Assembly (NCBI GenBank): GCA_031310005.1
Contig: CM062384.1
Coordinates: forward strand, 3,410,001-3,474,000
Direction of reading: 5' to 3'
Length of the DNA: 64,000 bases
DNA from: Dactylellina haptotyla
Taxonomy: Eukaryota > Ascomycota > Orbiliomycetes > Orbiliales > Orbiliaceae
Under the pieces are notes generated by a model. The model ran no database searches. It had not been told where the DNA came from and saw only the letters and a program-made list of their open reading frames with translations. Positions 34,028-45,900 of this stretch are shown here, piece after piece. Within the stretch, counting starts at the first letter, position 1; every line of letters begins with the position of its first letter. Made by a program: the position numbers and the translations under genes.

Positions 34028-34873
34028 ATGGCGACAATCGACACCTCTAAAACATATGTTTTGACGAACTCTTTCACAGGTCCGTTGAAGGCCCTCGCCA
34101 TTTCCTCCGGCTCAACATCACTTTCGATGGCAAACGTTGTTACAGGAGGTACCGACACTCAGGAATGGCTTGCAACATCCGCAGGTATTTCGGGCTATTA
34201 CCGCCTCCACATCGCTTCTCTCGGTACATCTCAGTCCCTTGATGTAATAAATGATAATGGCGTTGATAGTATCAACGTCTACATGACTGCAACCGGTCAA
34301 TATACTGGGCAGTTTTGGCGGTTCGATACCTGGAGCTCGGGTGGTGGTTACAGACTGAGTAATAACTTTACTGGCCTGGACCTGCACCTCGATGTGTACT
34401 CGGATACTCTACAAGCCTTTCTCGCAACCGGGGATCATACTGGACAACATTGGACACTAGGGACACCAGCGGCCACCCTCGCTCCCTCAAGTACTTCTGT
34501 TGCCCCTTCAGCTTCGACCTCGGGCGCCGCGTCGGCCTCCACGACTCCGATATCGTCAGCAACGGTGGAATCTTCGTCCTCTGGTTCTAATAAATCTTTG
34601 TCACCGGGCGCTATCGCAGGAATTGCTGTAGGAGGAATCGCTATTATTGCTATATTTGTCGGTGCTGCAATATTCTTCGGGTTGAGGAAAAGAAAAGGCG
34701 AACGAAGAGGTGGTAATCATATGGAACACGTCCAACATGACCCCAAACAGAATATGGCCGCTGTTGCTGGACAAAAGAAATGGACTTATGATAATACTGC
34801 CACATATACGGCGCATGTTAGCGAGTTGGAGGCTGTTAAATCGCAGCCACTATTAGCGGAATTACCTTCGTGA
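34028..34873 (+). CDS. Ricin-B-type lectin domain membrane protein
   Basis: Intronless, 281 aa. The N-terminal 150 residues form a beta-trefoil-like ricin-B domain with three Q-x-W type motifs (TQEWLA, TGQFWRF, TGQHWTLG) at 40-50 residue spacing. A Ser/Thr/Ala-rich stalk (about 155-190) leads to one membrane segment (about 193-217, SPGAIAGIAVGGIAIIAIFVGAAIFF) and a basic stop-transfer RKRKGERR, then a cytosolic tail of about 55 residues. No N-terminal signal peptide is present, so the topology would depend on the single internal segment acting as a signal anchor; the stop-transfer charges favour a lectin domain outside. This architecture is common in leotiomycete and related fungi. It probably binds a carbohydrate at the cell surface; ligand unknown. 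Confidence 0.8.
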   Translation: MATIDTSKTYVLTNSFTGPLKALAISSGSTSLSMANVVTGGTDTQEWLATSAGISGYYRLHIASLGTSQSLDVINDNGVDSINVYMTATGQYTGQFWRFDTWSSGGGYRLSNNFTGLDLHLDVYSDTLQAFLATGDHTGQHWTLGTPAATLAPSSTSVAPSASTSGAASASTTPISSATVESSSSGSNKSLSPGAIAGIAVGGIAIIAIFVGAAIFFGLRKRKGERRGGNHMEHVQHDPKQNMAAVAGQKKWTYDNTATYTAHVSELEAVKSQPLLAELPS

Positions 34874-36726
34874 GGCTACCAACTGAAAGAATATGAAGCG
34901 AGTATATATATTCTATTCTTAAATTGTATTTATATTATCCAGATAGTCGATTAATGAATTTAATATCTTCATAAGTTATCCCTTATATCGATCTTTCGAT
35001 AGCTTTCCTGAACATCTACTCTTCTCATTCTCATGATTCTTACTTCCAGTAGGAATAAATACTAATATTCCATACTTCGGAACGCACACTGCGAGCCACT
35101 TTCTGCGATAGATTTCTAATTTACCTTTGGCGTTGTGATGCCGGATGCATCATGCGTCATGCGGGATCATGCCGACAATTGATCTAGGTGCTGCTCTACG
35201 GCAAGATTATCAAACACCCTTGGTTAGGGGGGATTTCTTTTAAATGATATCGTGGATCCAGACTCTAGTAGATCTCCGGTAAGTTTGAGTGGTTTTGGCG
35301 AACGAGACGGGTTCGAGCTGAACATATCCCTGCGGTTTGTGCTTCGGAAATGTGCTCTAACCGAACCTGAATTGGATATCTTTAAGACTTTAATTAGTTT
35401 CGAACCGTATAGGCTTGCGTAAAAGAATATTATCGCTGCATATGACGGTGCCCAACTATAATCTAATGATTGTTAAGATATAGCAGCCTATACTACGTAC
35501 AGCCCATTACCTGGGCAAGTCACGTTGGCCAATTCGCTAGAAACCTAAGGTGATGTAATATACCAAAAGAATAAATATATCTTCAAAGCGAGAAAACTAA
35601 GCTCTCGAACTTAAAGTGTATACCAAGAAGATAGATACAAATTATATATATATGTAGTCCATAGCCATCGGTATTGTAATACGAGAAGGTTGAAATTAAT
35701 TTCGCTTCAAATTTATCCTAATTTGCCTGTATTTCAGTGTAAATGATGGAAGAAGTAATACTCTAGGGATTTATGGTTTTATAGACCATCTCAATCACAA
35801 ACTTTAATTCAATAGAAAGATCACTGGTTAGCGCGACGAAGGCTCGAACAGTTCAGGGCTCCAGCCTTTATTGCGGATATCTTCTAGTTGAATCCCTGGA
35901 TCCTCGTCGTAAATACGCGATTTCTAATGAGAGCTTGATCGCCCCGAATCTGCAGAATTGCTTCGCTTACCTTGCATGGTTCTCCGTTGGCTTCTGGGTC
36001 CCGCTTGGTAACGAATGCAAGTTTGTCGTACTGAGACCGAGTTGTTCTCACCACTAGGAAGGCTGGTAGATTTCGATTGAGGGGTTGCGGATGACAACCC
36101 TTAAGCCTCGATTTCAAACCGCCTATATGCCTCTAACTTTAGCTGATAAAGCACCTGGTGTATCGCGAGAGTATATACAGTCGATAACTTTCTGAAAACG
36201 CACCCTAGCAACTCGAACGACTGCTAAATCCTTAACGCCTACTAGGAAAAGCTTGTTGAGACCGACGACCTCAAAGTTATGCTGACAAAACCAGCGCATA
36301 CTAGGAGACCTCAGCTTGCTAGCAATATTATTGTCACAATTCTCGGAGTTCAAACACAATATTTGCCTATACCTAACTTAAGTTTCGCAAATATTAATTC
36401 TAAATATGGTTGATTGCACTCTCTGATAGGGCTTAGTCGCGGATACCAACGAAAAACTCAAGCCTTATTCTTACCGCCACATTCTGCGCTCCGGAACTAT
36501 GACAAGGGTCGGAATCGTTCTTATCACCCTTATCTAAAGCCAGCCCTACCCCGCTCTGAGTTCAAAAATCTAAAGACCTTATATAAACAAGAGATTCTGC
36601 TCGACCTAACTGGGCGTATTCTAAACTAAAACTAAACCCATTTGGTTGAAACTGGGATCAAGGATCTGCCAAAACCAATAGTTGATTACCGATATTTGTT
36701 GTGCACGAATTTTAAGTTTCATTTGG
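34874..36726. other. Intergenic, possible coding relic on minus strand
   Basis: 1.85 kb, mostly AT-rich. Two minus-strand frames, 36359-36123 and 36117-35884, are adjacent, protein-like in composition and in different frames, which could be a decayed gene. I recognise no family. The rest shows nothing. Confidence 0.4.
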
Positions 36727-39700
36727 ATGATGGAACCAACAGCTAGTACGAACAAATCGGAAAGTGGTATAGCTACTCCTGGGGTCCGGGACCCAATCGA
36801 GAAGCTAAATAATGGGGAGCGGAAACCCACATTCACGCTGCGTGCCACTGATGATGAAGGTAGGTTTGATCAATTGAACATGGGACTTGCGAATTACTGT
36901 ATCATCGTACCTACAGCTCTACCGGCTCGCTTTATATTGCTGCTAATCTTTAACCGTCAGAAATGACTACATATCTAGACACCACAATGTATACCGAAAT
37001 CTTTAATCGCCAGAACTTTATAAACCGCCTTGAAAACGAATCGTCGCAATTACGCCCTTACGGTCTCCTAACGCAATCCTACAATGACGACCAAGATATA
37101 CGGGTTGATATTGAGGTAGCTTTAGTTGAGAAGCCTGAATCCGAAGGTTTGGGTTTTCGACTCGAATTGGAAACCATTAAAAACGAACTTGCGTTATCAA
37201 GACTCTATGAACTACTCAACGCACCGGGTACACCTAAAACCATTTTCTTGCTGATCGAAGATGTATCGCATGCGACGACGACGGTCTTATGCGAATATCT
37301 TAAAATCGAACCATCGATCATACACAATCATTTAATCGGCATGAATGGGTTCTACGAAGATGGAACACGCGCAAGACCACCTCGAGGTACTAGCCGTGCA
37401 GGACTAAGAAGAGCACTAACAAACTTACAAATCAATACCGTTCAAGACAACCAAAACCAGTGGGAAACAGAATGCTATAGCTTTGATATATTCAGACGAA
37501 GAGACTTCTTAGCTTCCGATGGTTCAGCATTCCGATTGGATTGGGGAGTTGTTTGTATTGGTAACCCCTCCCTTCTGACGGAAAGCCAGGAGGCTATGAC
37601 ATCATCAGATCGCAAAATTAAACGCGAAGATCCTTCGAAAATTAAAAGATCCGGAATATCATTTTTTCAGCAGCCTAAAGAGTCCCCTGAGCGAATTGTT
37701 GGTATCCACAATCGAATTCACCGGCCTTATTACACTATCGCGATGGAGGAAAAGGATCGTTGTGTAGTATCTGCGGATCAAAGAATTACAAAAGTGGAGA
37801 AAAAGATCAACGGACATGATATATGTAAGCTAATCCCCACCGTTATCTATCAATAAGGCTCACAAAAGCTCTATGGTAGTGATATATCTCTTCGATCCTC
37901 ACAGGATGTTGTCGACTTCGGATGGATCCTCGTGTCTTCTTTTTGAAGGAGTGAACAAGAGGCCATGTCCAGCTGTTGCTTCGCGAGTAGACGAGGAAGC
38001 CAAACAGACCAAGAAAGCATATACAACTCGAGAGATGTTTATTGATCACCTCAGCCATTCGATATTTTTAAATAAACCGGGTTGCCTCATAACAGGGGAG
38101 ATTGACTTTTTTTGCGGTATCCTTCGGGAGTACTGTGATACGCTGACGATAATCGACAATACATTAGATGGAATCGATCGCCTGATAGCGGATACAGAAG
38201 CCTTAAAGCAGAATGTGAAGTCTTGGGAGAAGCTCTTATCATCCTACCGTGTTATATTGTCTAGCATGGTGCATACAATCAAAGCCCAGCGGCAATATGT
38301 CCGTCATCTAGGTAGCGTTTTGGAAGCTGCCAAGTCGGAAGAGAAACCAGAAATCGAGAAGCACAACAAGGAGCTTCTATACGTTATCGATGAATTCATA
38401 GAGTTTAGGGCTCATATAATTGAAAGAACAGATAGAATATTCCAAACACTCATGTCGTCCATGTCCATTCTCGAATCTCAGGAAGCAATAAACGAAGCTT
38501 CTTCCGTTGGGAAGCTGACCGAGCTCGCTTTTATATTTATTCCAATATCTTTCGCGGCAACTTTTTACAGCATGCAAATAGAGGTAAGTGGAAAAGCAGA
38601 GAGCACGGAGAACATCACTGACAGCTATTGAAATAAGAATTTGTCCCCGACGATCGGAAAATTTTTCCTTCTGGCGACAGTCTTACTATGTTGTTCCTTT
38701 GGAGCTCGGATATTCCTCCGTAGCAGACTAAAAGGCTACATCCAACAACGTATACAAACTCCACTTATCAAAACAAAAGTTGCTACGAAAGGCCAACGGA
38801 TACCAACAGCGACATATGTATCTTTCTATCTAAAATATATCATAGATCGTCGTTTTTTGTTGCTCGGTCCGATCGCGTTTATGGCCATCGGGTTCCCCCT
38901 GATCCTGAGTCTTGGTACAACCATCGGCTTCAAAGTTCTCGGTTGCATTTCAGTATTTTTGGTGGGTTGGTTGATCGGTCTGTTCGAAAACCATGAAGAG
39001 CGAAAAAATCCATTCGACATTAGAGAGAGTTCTCTGTTATTTGGGGCTACCATAATTTACAATTTCATCCTTGTCATCGGGATTGTCGCCTTCGAGCTAA
39101 ATCTGGAAAGCCCTGTCGCAATTGCTATCTGTTGCGGTATTCTCGGTTGTTTTGTCGCCCTCTTCTGCGCGTTGAAACCAAAAGACGCACCGACAAACAC
39201 TTTCACCATGCTTTTCCAACTTATAGCATGGGGCTGCTTCTCTACGGTATTTGCAGTTATGATCTGGCTACCGTGGCGAAAGGCAGTTGAAGCAGAAGAT
39301 TGGAAAAAAGCCTTGGCGACAATTGCTTCAATCCTTGGTGGTCTAGTTTTAGTTTTTCTGATGTGCGAGATTCAGAATATTCGTGAGGCGGTAGTTGGGA
39401 ATGGGTTTCCAAGTATTCTAAAGTACCTTTATCTAACAATTGTAGGAGTGCTTATTATTATTGGTACCCCTCTAACTTTCTTATGGTTTTACCCCTCAAT
39501 CCAGGCGGCGGCAGTACCGAGATGGATTCAGATAGCAGTCACCTCTGCGATTTTTTTGGGAGGAACTCTAGTAGCATTCTTATGCATACGGTACCTTGAC
39601 GATAGAGCTAAAAGAGAAAGGAAACATATCTATAAGCTGATTTCGCTAATTTGGGTGTTGGTGTGCTCGTCAAGTTTCCCCCTGGCCCTCTTTCTAGGTG

Positions 39701-39879
39701 GGATCCAGAGGTTTAAAGACCTTTCTGCGGCTGTCAAGGCTGCGGTTACCATATCCTGGATTTTCGCCGCGTTCCTGGGAAGGCGAGTAACTTATCTAGT
39801 TTTAATGAAAATTTCGCGCTTCGTGATTCAAAAGATGAATCAAGGTGGATTAGCACAGCGCGAAGGCCAAAATGTATAA
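36727..39879 (+). CDS. CorA-like Mg2+ transporter family protein with long multi-spanning C-terminus
   Basis: Exons 36727-36859, 36961-37824, 37880-38583 and 38638-39879 give 980 aa. Exon 1 (ATG 36727) joins exon 2 through a GTAGGT donor, a GCTAATC branch site and a CGTCAG acceptor in phase; starting at the inner ATG 36963 would lose 45 residues. Intron 2 (37825-37879) is the least certain, chosen because its TAG acceptor keeps the frame. The helical region near residues 400-530 is followed by SSVGKLTELAFIFIPISFAATFYSMQIE, the first CorA membrane segment; the canonical GMN is YSM-Q here, as in other degenerate fungal members. Instead of one more helix, the C-terminus has about ten hydrophobic segments over 400 residues. 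Such proteins are usually listed as CorA-like; ion transport is not demonstrated. Confidence 0.8.
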
Positions 39880-40318
39880 CTACAACAGAAGAGCTACAAT
39901 AGGGTAGTCTTATTTCGGCTTCGGACCATCAGCTGACTCCCAGGTATTGAGAAACTTAGTAAACCAATAATTCAATGCTTTATATTCGTCAATGACTTAT
40001 GGTATTCGGTAGAATTGGCTTATGAATATAAAGCCCAAGTAATTCTCTACTTTCAGTGGCGAAAAACTTTTGTGTTAAACATCTTATATTGTTACCGTTA
40101 GTGCCTCTATTGTGATTTCGCCTTTGTGCCTTTTGACTAGTTTGAGTCATTGGCGCTCGTCAATGCTTCAATTAAGTTTGTTACCTCGGCTATATTTCGA
40201 AAAACTTGCTATTTATTTGACGGGTGTTGCGTCAGAACTCACTGCAGAGGTAACCATCCTGTAGATGGGGTGCTTAACACTCATTTGTTCAAACACAGTA
40301 AAGAGAAAGAAAAGCACC
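39880..40318. other. Intergenic
   Basis: Promoter side of the GNAT gene. An in-frame ATG at 40265 is an alternative start for that gene. Nothing else seen. Confidence 0.5.
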
Positions 40319-41180
40319 ATGGGCGACAAACAGCGACAAGAACAGCAGCGTAGTGCGGGCAGAAATATGTTGCCTTTTGCCATTCCAGGGCCATTATCAC
40401 CGTTCTTCGACATCATGCCCAGCTCCCCGCAAGACGCAGTTGCTTTTGCTGAAGTCTGGCTGGATTCATTCGTGACAGACTCACGCAACACATTTTGGTG
40501 GTCCACGGACCATAATATCATGGTGGATTGGATAGGACGTCGTATGGTTCGTAAGATGCGGGACAGCGAGGTTCGCCACTTCAAAGTGATAGAAACTACA
40601 ACAGGCGGGGTTGTGGCTTTCGCTCGCTGGACCCTCCCAAAGGATGGTCATGGGGTTTACGGAGAGTGGATCGCGCCGCACGAGCCTGAGGATGAATTGG
40701 CCGAAGATCCTGATGCACCCGCACCAGGAATTGCACCTACTGTTAAGACAGCTGCTGGACCGTTGGTTTGTCCTACCGGCGCAGACCCTACCGCTTGTCG
40801 TATCTTCTTTGATGCCCTTAGCCGCGCTTCAAACAAATGGGTGACGCCCACTACTCTTGGTGAGTGTTCGAATATCAATATAGAATCATTTTCCAGGTAG
40901 CTAATAGATACAAGTGCTTGCTGTGCTTTGTACTTCTCCCAAATACTTTGGTAGAGGAGCTGCGAGATCACTATTACAGCCAATGCTGGATATTGCTGAT
41001 ACACAAGATCAGCAAGTATACCTCGAAGCTACACCGGCGGGGAAGCCTCTTTACGAGAAGCTAGGCTTTCGCCAAGTTGATACACTCGAGTTCGATCTGA
41101 ACAAATTAACCCCACATATGACAGGTGTTTATATACTCTCGGTTATGATTAGACCTTGTCGGTCAAATCAATGTATATAA
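40319..41180 (+). CDS. GNAT family N-acetyltransferase
   Basis: Exons 40319-40859 and 40915-41180 (donor GTGAGT, branch GCTAATA, acceptor CAAG, phase 1) give 268 aa. The ATG at 40319 sits in a strong context (caccATGG); the in-frame ATG at 40265 would add 18 residues. Exon 2 holds the acetyl-CoA binding motif A, LAVLCTSPKYFGRGAARSLL, with the (Q/R)-x-x-G-x-G/A loop realised as YFGRGAA, followed by the beta-5/alpha-4 segment VYLEATPAGKPLYEKLGF, typical of GNAT enzymes. The N-terminal half carries FWWSTD and FARWTLP, seen in fungal GNATs of this kind. It transfers acetyl from acetyl-CoA to an amine; the substrate cannot be read from the sequence. Cytosolic. Confidence 0.85.
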
Positions 41181-41607
41181 ATAAAATCAAGTTTATTGTT
41201 TTAAATCGAAAATATATATTGCAAAACGCGGTACTGTTCGCAAACAGATTTTAGATAACAACGGTAACATTATTCAGTAAGAAATAATGTACATTTTCCG
41301 CCAAAATCAAGGGACCTTGGAGTTTAAATTTATTGATGTTCGGGGCACCGGTTTTTAAACCGATACCTAGTGTAATGAAACAATCATGCTAAGGGCCAAA
41401 GAGATAATCTTGCTCTCGCTGAGCCGGGCTTGCTAAATTCCATAGGATGCCGCAATGAGGACCAGTCTAGAGTTTGCACCACTCTTGAAAAAAAAAGTGA
41501 CCAGAAAAGATGTATTTTATATTCTTAGTGGTAACCACATTTTAATGTAAATAATATGCGTACAGAGGCGTATAAATCCTTATCGTGATGCTTCTGGGTC
41601 GGTCGTG
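41181..41607. other. Convergent intergenic region
   Basis: 3' flanks of GNAT and CutC genes, AT-rich; nothing recognised. Confidence 0.5.
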
Positions 41608-42270
41608 CTAAGCAAGGTATTTGCTTAGGACTTCGAGTTCAGTTTCGTTCGCGACTTCACCCTGACTGACGGTCGCGGCCGAATGGAACCATTCTATTGC
41701 TGGTGCTTTCTCTTTAAGTAATCTCGCACCCCCCGAGCGAATGCTGCCAGCTATGATAAAGCTTATTTGGCCGTGGAAAGTTTCTTGAAGTGTCTGAACG
41801 ACTTCTGCGCCCTCTAGGGCGGTAGGCAGGCCTCCTGAAGTCAAAATGGCATTGAAGCCGCACCTTATGATAGCAGCCGTGGCTTCAGTAAGCCGTTCGC
41901 ACTCATCAAAGGCACGATGGAATGTACAGTGTTTCCCATTAGCAAGCCTTACAAGAAGTGAGCAGCGTTTCTCATCTACTGAACCATTATTTGTCAATAT
42001 CCCAAACACAAACCCGTCCGCCTGATCCCGAAACGTCTCTATAGCGCGCTGCATCAAAATAAACTCCTCATCCGTGTAGATAAAGCTACCGCCGCGGGGA
42101 CGTATCATGATGTTAATGGGGACCATCGTACTTTCCTTGAGCCTATCGAAATCAGCTTGCTCGGGCGTTGTTCCTCCAACTGTAGCTCCGGAACATAATT
42201 CGATCCGAGAAACTCCGTATTTCGCGGCCAGCAACGAGGATTCTAGATTGAAACATGCGATTTCGAGCAT
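41608..42270 (-). CDS. cutC: CutC family copper homeostasis protein
   Basis: Intronless, 220 aa, slightly shorter than the usual 240-250. The TIM-barrel family blocks are all seen: MLEIACFNLESSLLAA, RIELCSGATVGGTTP (normally ...GG.TPS), INIMIRPRGGSFIYTDEE, FVFGILTNNGSVD, CTFHRAFDEC, ILTSGG, and a late AGSIRSG. CutC was linked to copper tolerance in bacteria and is conserved in eukaryotes; the biochemical role is still unclear. The His and Cys residues proposed to bind copper (in CTFHRAFD) are kept. Cytosolic. It ends close to the 3' side of the GNAT gene, and its promoter abuts the 3' end of the NLR gene. Confidence 0.9.
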   Translation of the reverse strand: MLEIACFNLESSLLAAKYGVSRIELCSGATVGGTTPEQADFDRLKESTMVPINIMIRPRGGSFIYTDEEFILMQRAIETFRDQADGFVFGILTNNGSVDEKRCSLLVRLANGKHCTFHRAFDECERLTEATAAIIRCGFNAILTSGGLPTALEGAEVVQTLQETFHGQISFIIAGSIRSGGARLLKEKAPAIEWFHSAATVSQGEVANETELEVLSKYLA

Positions 42271-42440
42271 CTTAGGTGTTAGAAGTGTAGATTCATATTA
42301 GAAGTCGAGACTTTTCAGAGTTTCATTGCGAAAAGTTTGAGCATGCTTACGCCACTGAAACTAGTGGATATCTGGCTAAATCACGTCATAAAAAGTGTGG
42401 CGGGTGAATGTGTTGCGGGTATGATGGTGTTACAAATTAT

Positions 42441-42480
42441 TCTGTCTGTATTGTTTGGTTTGTGTCTGTATTGTTTGGTT
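42441..42480. repeat. 20-bp tandem duplication (one mismatch)
   Basis: Two adjacent copies, the second being tgtgtctgtattgtttggtt, differing at one position (19 of 20 identical). Confidence 0.9.
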
Positions 42481-42727
42481 TGATTTGGGTGTATTATTTA
42501 TTGAGTGGCTATCGACTTTGTCAAACGCTAACCAGTTGGATTTTTTGTTACTGACCAATTGTTAATTGGAACCAAGCTTGTTCTGAATAAACTTATCGGG
42601 TAGGACTCTAACCAATAGAGGTCTAATATTAATTTTCAATTTAATACTGAGGCATTTGAATATAATACATTTTCAAAAGCAAAAGAGTCACCCTGGTTTT
42701 AACCAATCACAAAATCGATATTAAAGG

Positions 42728-42920
42728 TCGTCGACAATAAAACTACCGGTTAGGCTGGAATATAAAACATTTATATAAATATTATAAATTGCTCTCTATA
42801 GTGCTGTTTATCAGGTTTTCTTTCGACTGAGATTCCAGCGTCAACATTGCTAGTACATAATTCCATATATAATAATTTGAAACCCAGGACCGTCAACGAT
42901 AAAGCTACCGGTTAGAGTGG
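42728..42920. repeat. Imperfect direct repeat pair with CTACCGGTTAG core
   Basis: A copy at about 42729-42758 and another at 42891-42920 share CGTC(g/a)ACaATAAA-CTACCGGTTAG-GTGG with few differences, same orientation, about 160 bp apart, in the CutC promoter/NLR 3' flank. Confidence 0.7.
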
Positions 42921-42987
42921 TCCATAAAAACCACCGTAGGATACCTCTGCAAATTCCTCAACCATTTCTCGTCCATAGTCCACAACG

Positions 42988-45900
42988 TCAATTATCTGTC
43001 TCGTCTTTCCACCTAATTGATAATGCGATGGAATAGGTAGTGCTAGGATGATCGGGACCTAAAACTTGAGTCCGTAGTCGCGTACATTCAATCATCAGTT
43101 TGAGAGCTTCAGCATTTCGACCTTGCTGTCTATGCGTCCATGCCAGGTTGGCCATACTGCTTAGCGTTCTTGGGTGCTCTGCCCCAAGTATTTTCGAACT
43201 TATCTTTACCACTTGCATGTACTGATCTTCGGCCTTCTCCCATTGACTTTGACTCCAAAACGTCCATGCTAGGTTATTCATGCAGGTCAAAGTGTCTGGG
43301 TGCTCTACCCCAAGGACCTTCTTCCTTGTCTCTATTACTTGCACTTGTAGATCTTCAGCCTCCTTCAATCGGTGTAGTTTTGCGTACGTTGATGCTAGGT
43401 TGGACATGCTGATTAGAGTGTCTTGATGCTCCGCCCCAAGCACTCTCTTTCCCATCTCCATCACTTGCACCTCCAGCTCTACGGCCTCCTTGAATCGGCC
43501 TTGCTTTCCGTACGTCGATGCTAGGTTGGCCATACTGGTCAGGGTCTCTGGATGGTCTCTCCCAAGCACCCTAGAACTCGTCTCCATCACTTGTATTTCC
43601 AACTCTTCCGCTTTTGTCCATTGACCCCTTAGGTGGAACGCTAGGGCCACCATGCCCATGCTGCGCAGCGTGTCCTGGTGCTCTTGACCAAGTGTTTTCT
43701 TCCTTGCTTTCATTGACTTTATCGACATCTTCTCCGTGTCAGCCGCGTTTCCTCTCGTCCATGCGTACCATGCTGCTTTATATAGTAGTAAAGCCCACTC
43801 TCTCAATAAGACTTCTCCATCCGGCTGCTGCGCCACCGCGGACTTCGCGTGTGGAAAAAGTATTTGACACTTTTCCCAGTTTTCGAAATTTCCTTCTGGA
43901 AATTCCTTGCAGAGATTTTTGATATATTGTTGTTTCCACCTTTCAAGCTTGCCGTGAGCTTCCAGCCACTTCCGCATAGCTAATTGTACAAGCCTATGCA
44001 TCTCAAATGTTGCTTTATCCACATTTATAAAGATAAAGGAGTAGTTTCTTAGGGTTAGCACGTTCTCTTCGAACTCATCGCTGTCATCTGATTCCGATCC
44101 ACTAGAGCTATTATAATCATCATCGTTGTCGCTGTCGCTGTCGCCATTCTCGCCGTCGTTATTATCATTAGATCCCTCTCGGCGTCCACAGCTGCTTTTC
44201 GTTTCGGTTTGGTTTCGAAGAACAAACTCGGGAATACCTTGTCTGTCAAAAAAGCACATGAGCGAGAGAAGATTAGCGGCCGACGGCCTTATTTGTAGAA
44301 TGTGATCGAACGATATTTGCCAAGTCGTGAGAATGGAATTTTGGGCTTCCCAGTCCCTACGAAGGTGTCCGCCGATATGATTTAAAAGGGTCACCTTTCC
44401 TTTTTCGCCTTTTTGGAACCTTTCAATGTATTGCCGTACTGAAAACCGTGGCGCTCTCTGGGAGATATATGCTGCCGCTTGAACGGTGGCAAGTGGCATA
44501 AATTCAAGTAATCTGGCGAGCTCGGTAAGATCTTTGTCGTCACTCCACTCTCCTAGCTTCTTCTTGAAAAGCGCTAGCGCATGTACTTCGCCCATCGGAT
44601 CAACCGCGATTATATCTCTCTCTTCAACTAGTTTCAATGCCTCACCTCTATTTCTCGTCGTTATGAGAACTGGGCCTTGGGGAAGATACGTTCGGAGCGG
44701 CTGTGAATTCGCACAACTCTTTTCTCCTTCCCAGCCAGTGCTTTGAGCCTCGAGAAGGAAACGAGCATCATCAACATTATCTAAGATAAATAAGCATTTC
44801 CCCTGCCTTTCATCGTTGGCCCAGTCGTATACAAGCTTGAATATATTGGCTTTAGGATTGTTTCGACCTGGAATCTTGACATGATCTGCAATTTCTCGGT
44901 AACTCTGCTCGAATCGTGCAGCGTTGCTCGCGTGGACCCAGAAAGCCCTTGTGCCTTTAATTCGGTAGGAGCACTCGATGGCCAGTTGCGATTTTCTGTC
45001 TCAGGGTTAGTAGTAGGAAGCTACATTATGCCATTTTTTACTTACCCCACACCGCCTAACCCAACGAGGGCTATCCTAGGTACTAGTGCTACACATTTCT
45101 CCTCAATCTGATCAAGCAGCGTTCCACAATCCACAAAATCCGGATCTCGTGCAAAAGGGACGAACGGCGGAGGCGTTTCTATAGAAGCCGCTTAGTATAT
45201 TTCAAGAAAATATCCAAAACAGGGAGAAAGTAATTATTTACCAGAAAGGGGCCTGTCCACAGCTCTCCATTCATCCAAGACAGCCTTTGTGCAAGCCGCT
45301 GCGGTTAGAGCCGCGTGTTCTTGCCACTCCTTACTTTTATGACTATCGGCATAGTCGCAAACGCTCTTGATAACAATAGTAGGAATATATTCCCATGTGC
45401 CGGCACCTTCCATCTCAAAAGCAATAACTCCCTCGTCAGCTATGATACTATCGCGGTGCTTGCCACTCTTCAACACTTGACTACTGCACGCGATACGGCC
45501 AAAGTGAATAGAGGTCGTTCGAGGACGGGAGCGTTTCACCAAGAGCGTATCGTCGCAACCCAGCTCCCTACAAGAAGCCTTTAGTGCAAGTTCGCACGCC
45601 TCATCGCCCTTACCGCCTTCGCTCTGAGATAGGCTACAAGTGGCGCACAAATCTTGTTTCTGGTGCTTATGCCGATAGTTGGACGGGTAAAGTTTATCTT
45701 TCTCTAGCCCAGGGTAAGCCGAATCTCGGAACCCATCCTTCGCGCATATTTGAGAGAAAAAAATGCTGGTATTTTCTATAAGTTTCTGGCGAACAAGGTT
45801 GCCTGATATCTTCCCTATAAACGCTCGGATTTCCGGATTCGCTCTGCTGAGGGTATCTTCCATCCCATTTTTCCTGATGAATTTATCTGGATACTGTCGG

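Larger units (their letters stand above)
42271..42987. other. CutC promoter / NLR 3' flank, with short repeats
   Basis: 717 bp, AT-rich. It contains a near-perfect 20-bp tandem duplication at 42441-42480 and two imperfect 30-bp direct repeats with a CTACCGGTTAG core (separate entries). Confidence 0.6.

Noticed and set aside
37825-37950. Apparent frameshift in the CorA-like gene at the five-T run near 37940
   Set aside because: An intron 37825-37879 (GTAAGC donor, TAG acceptor) joins the two frames without any indel, so a break is not needed.
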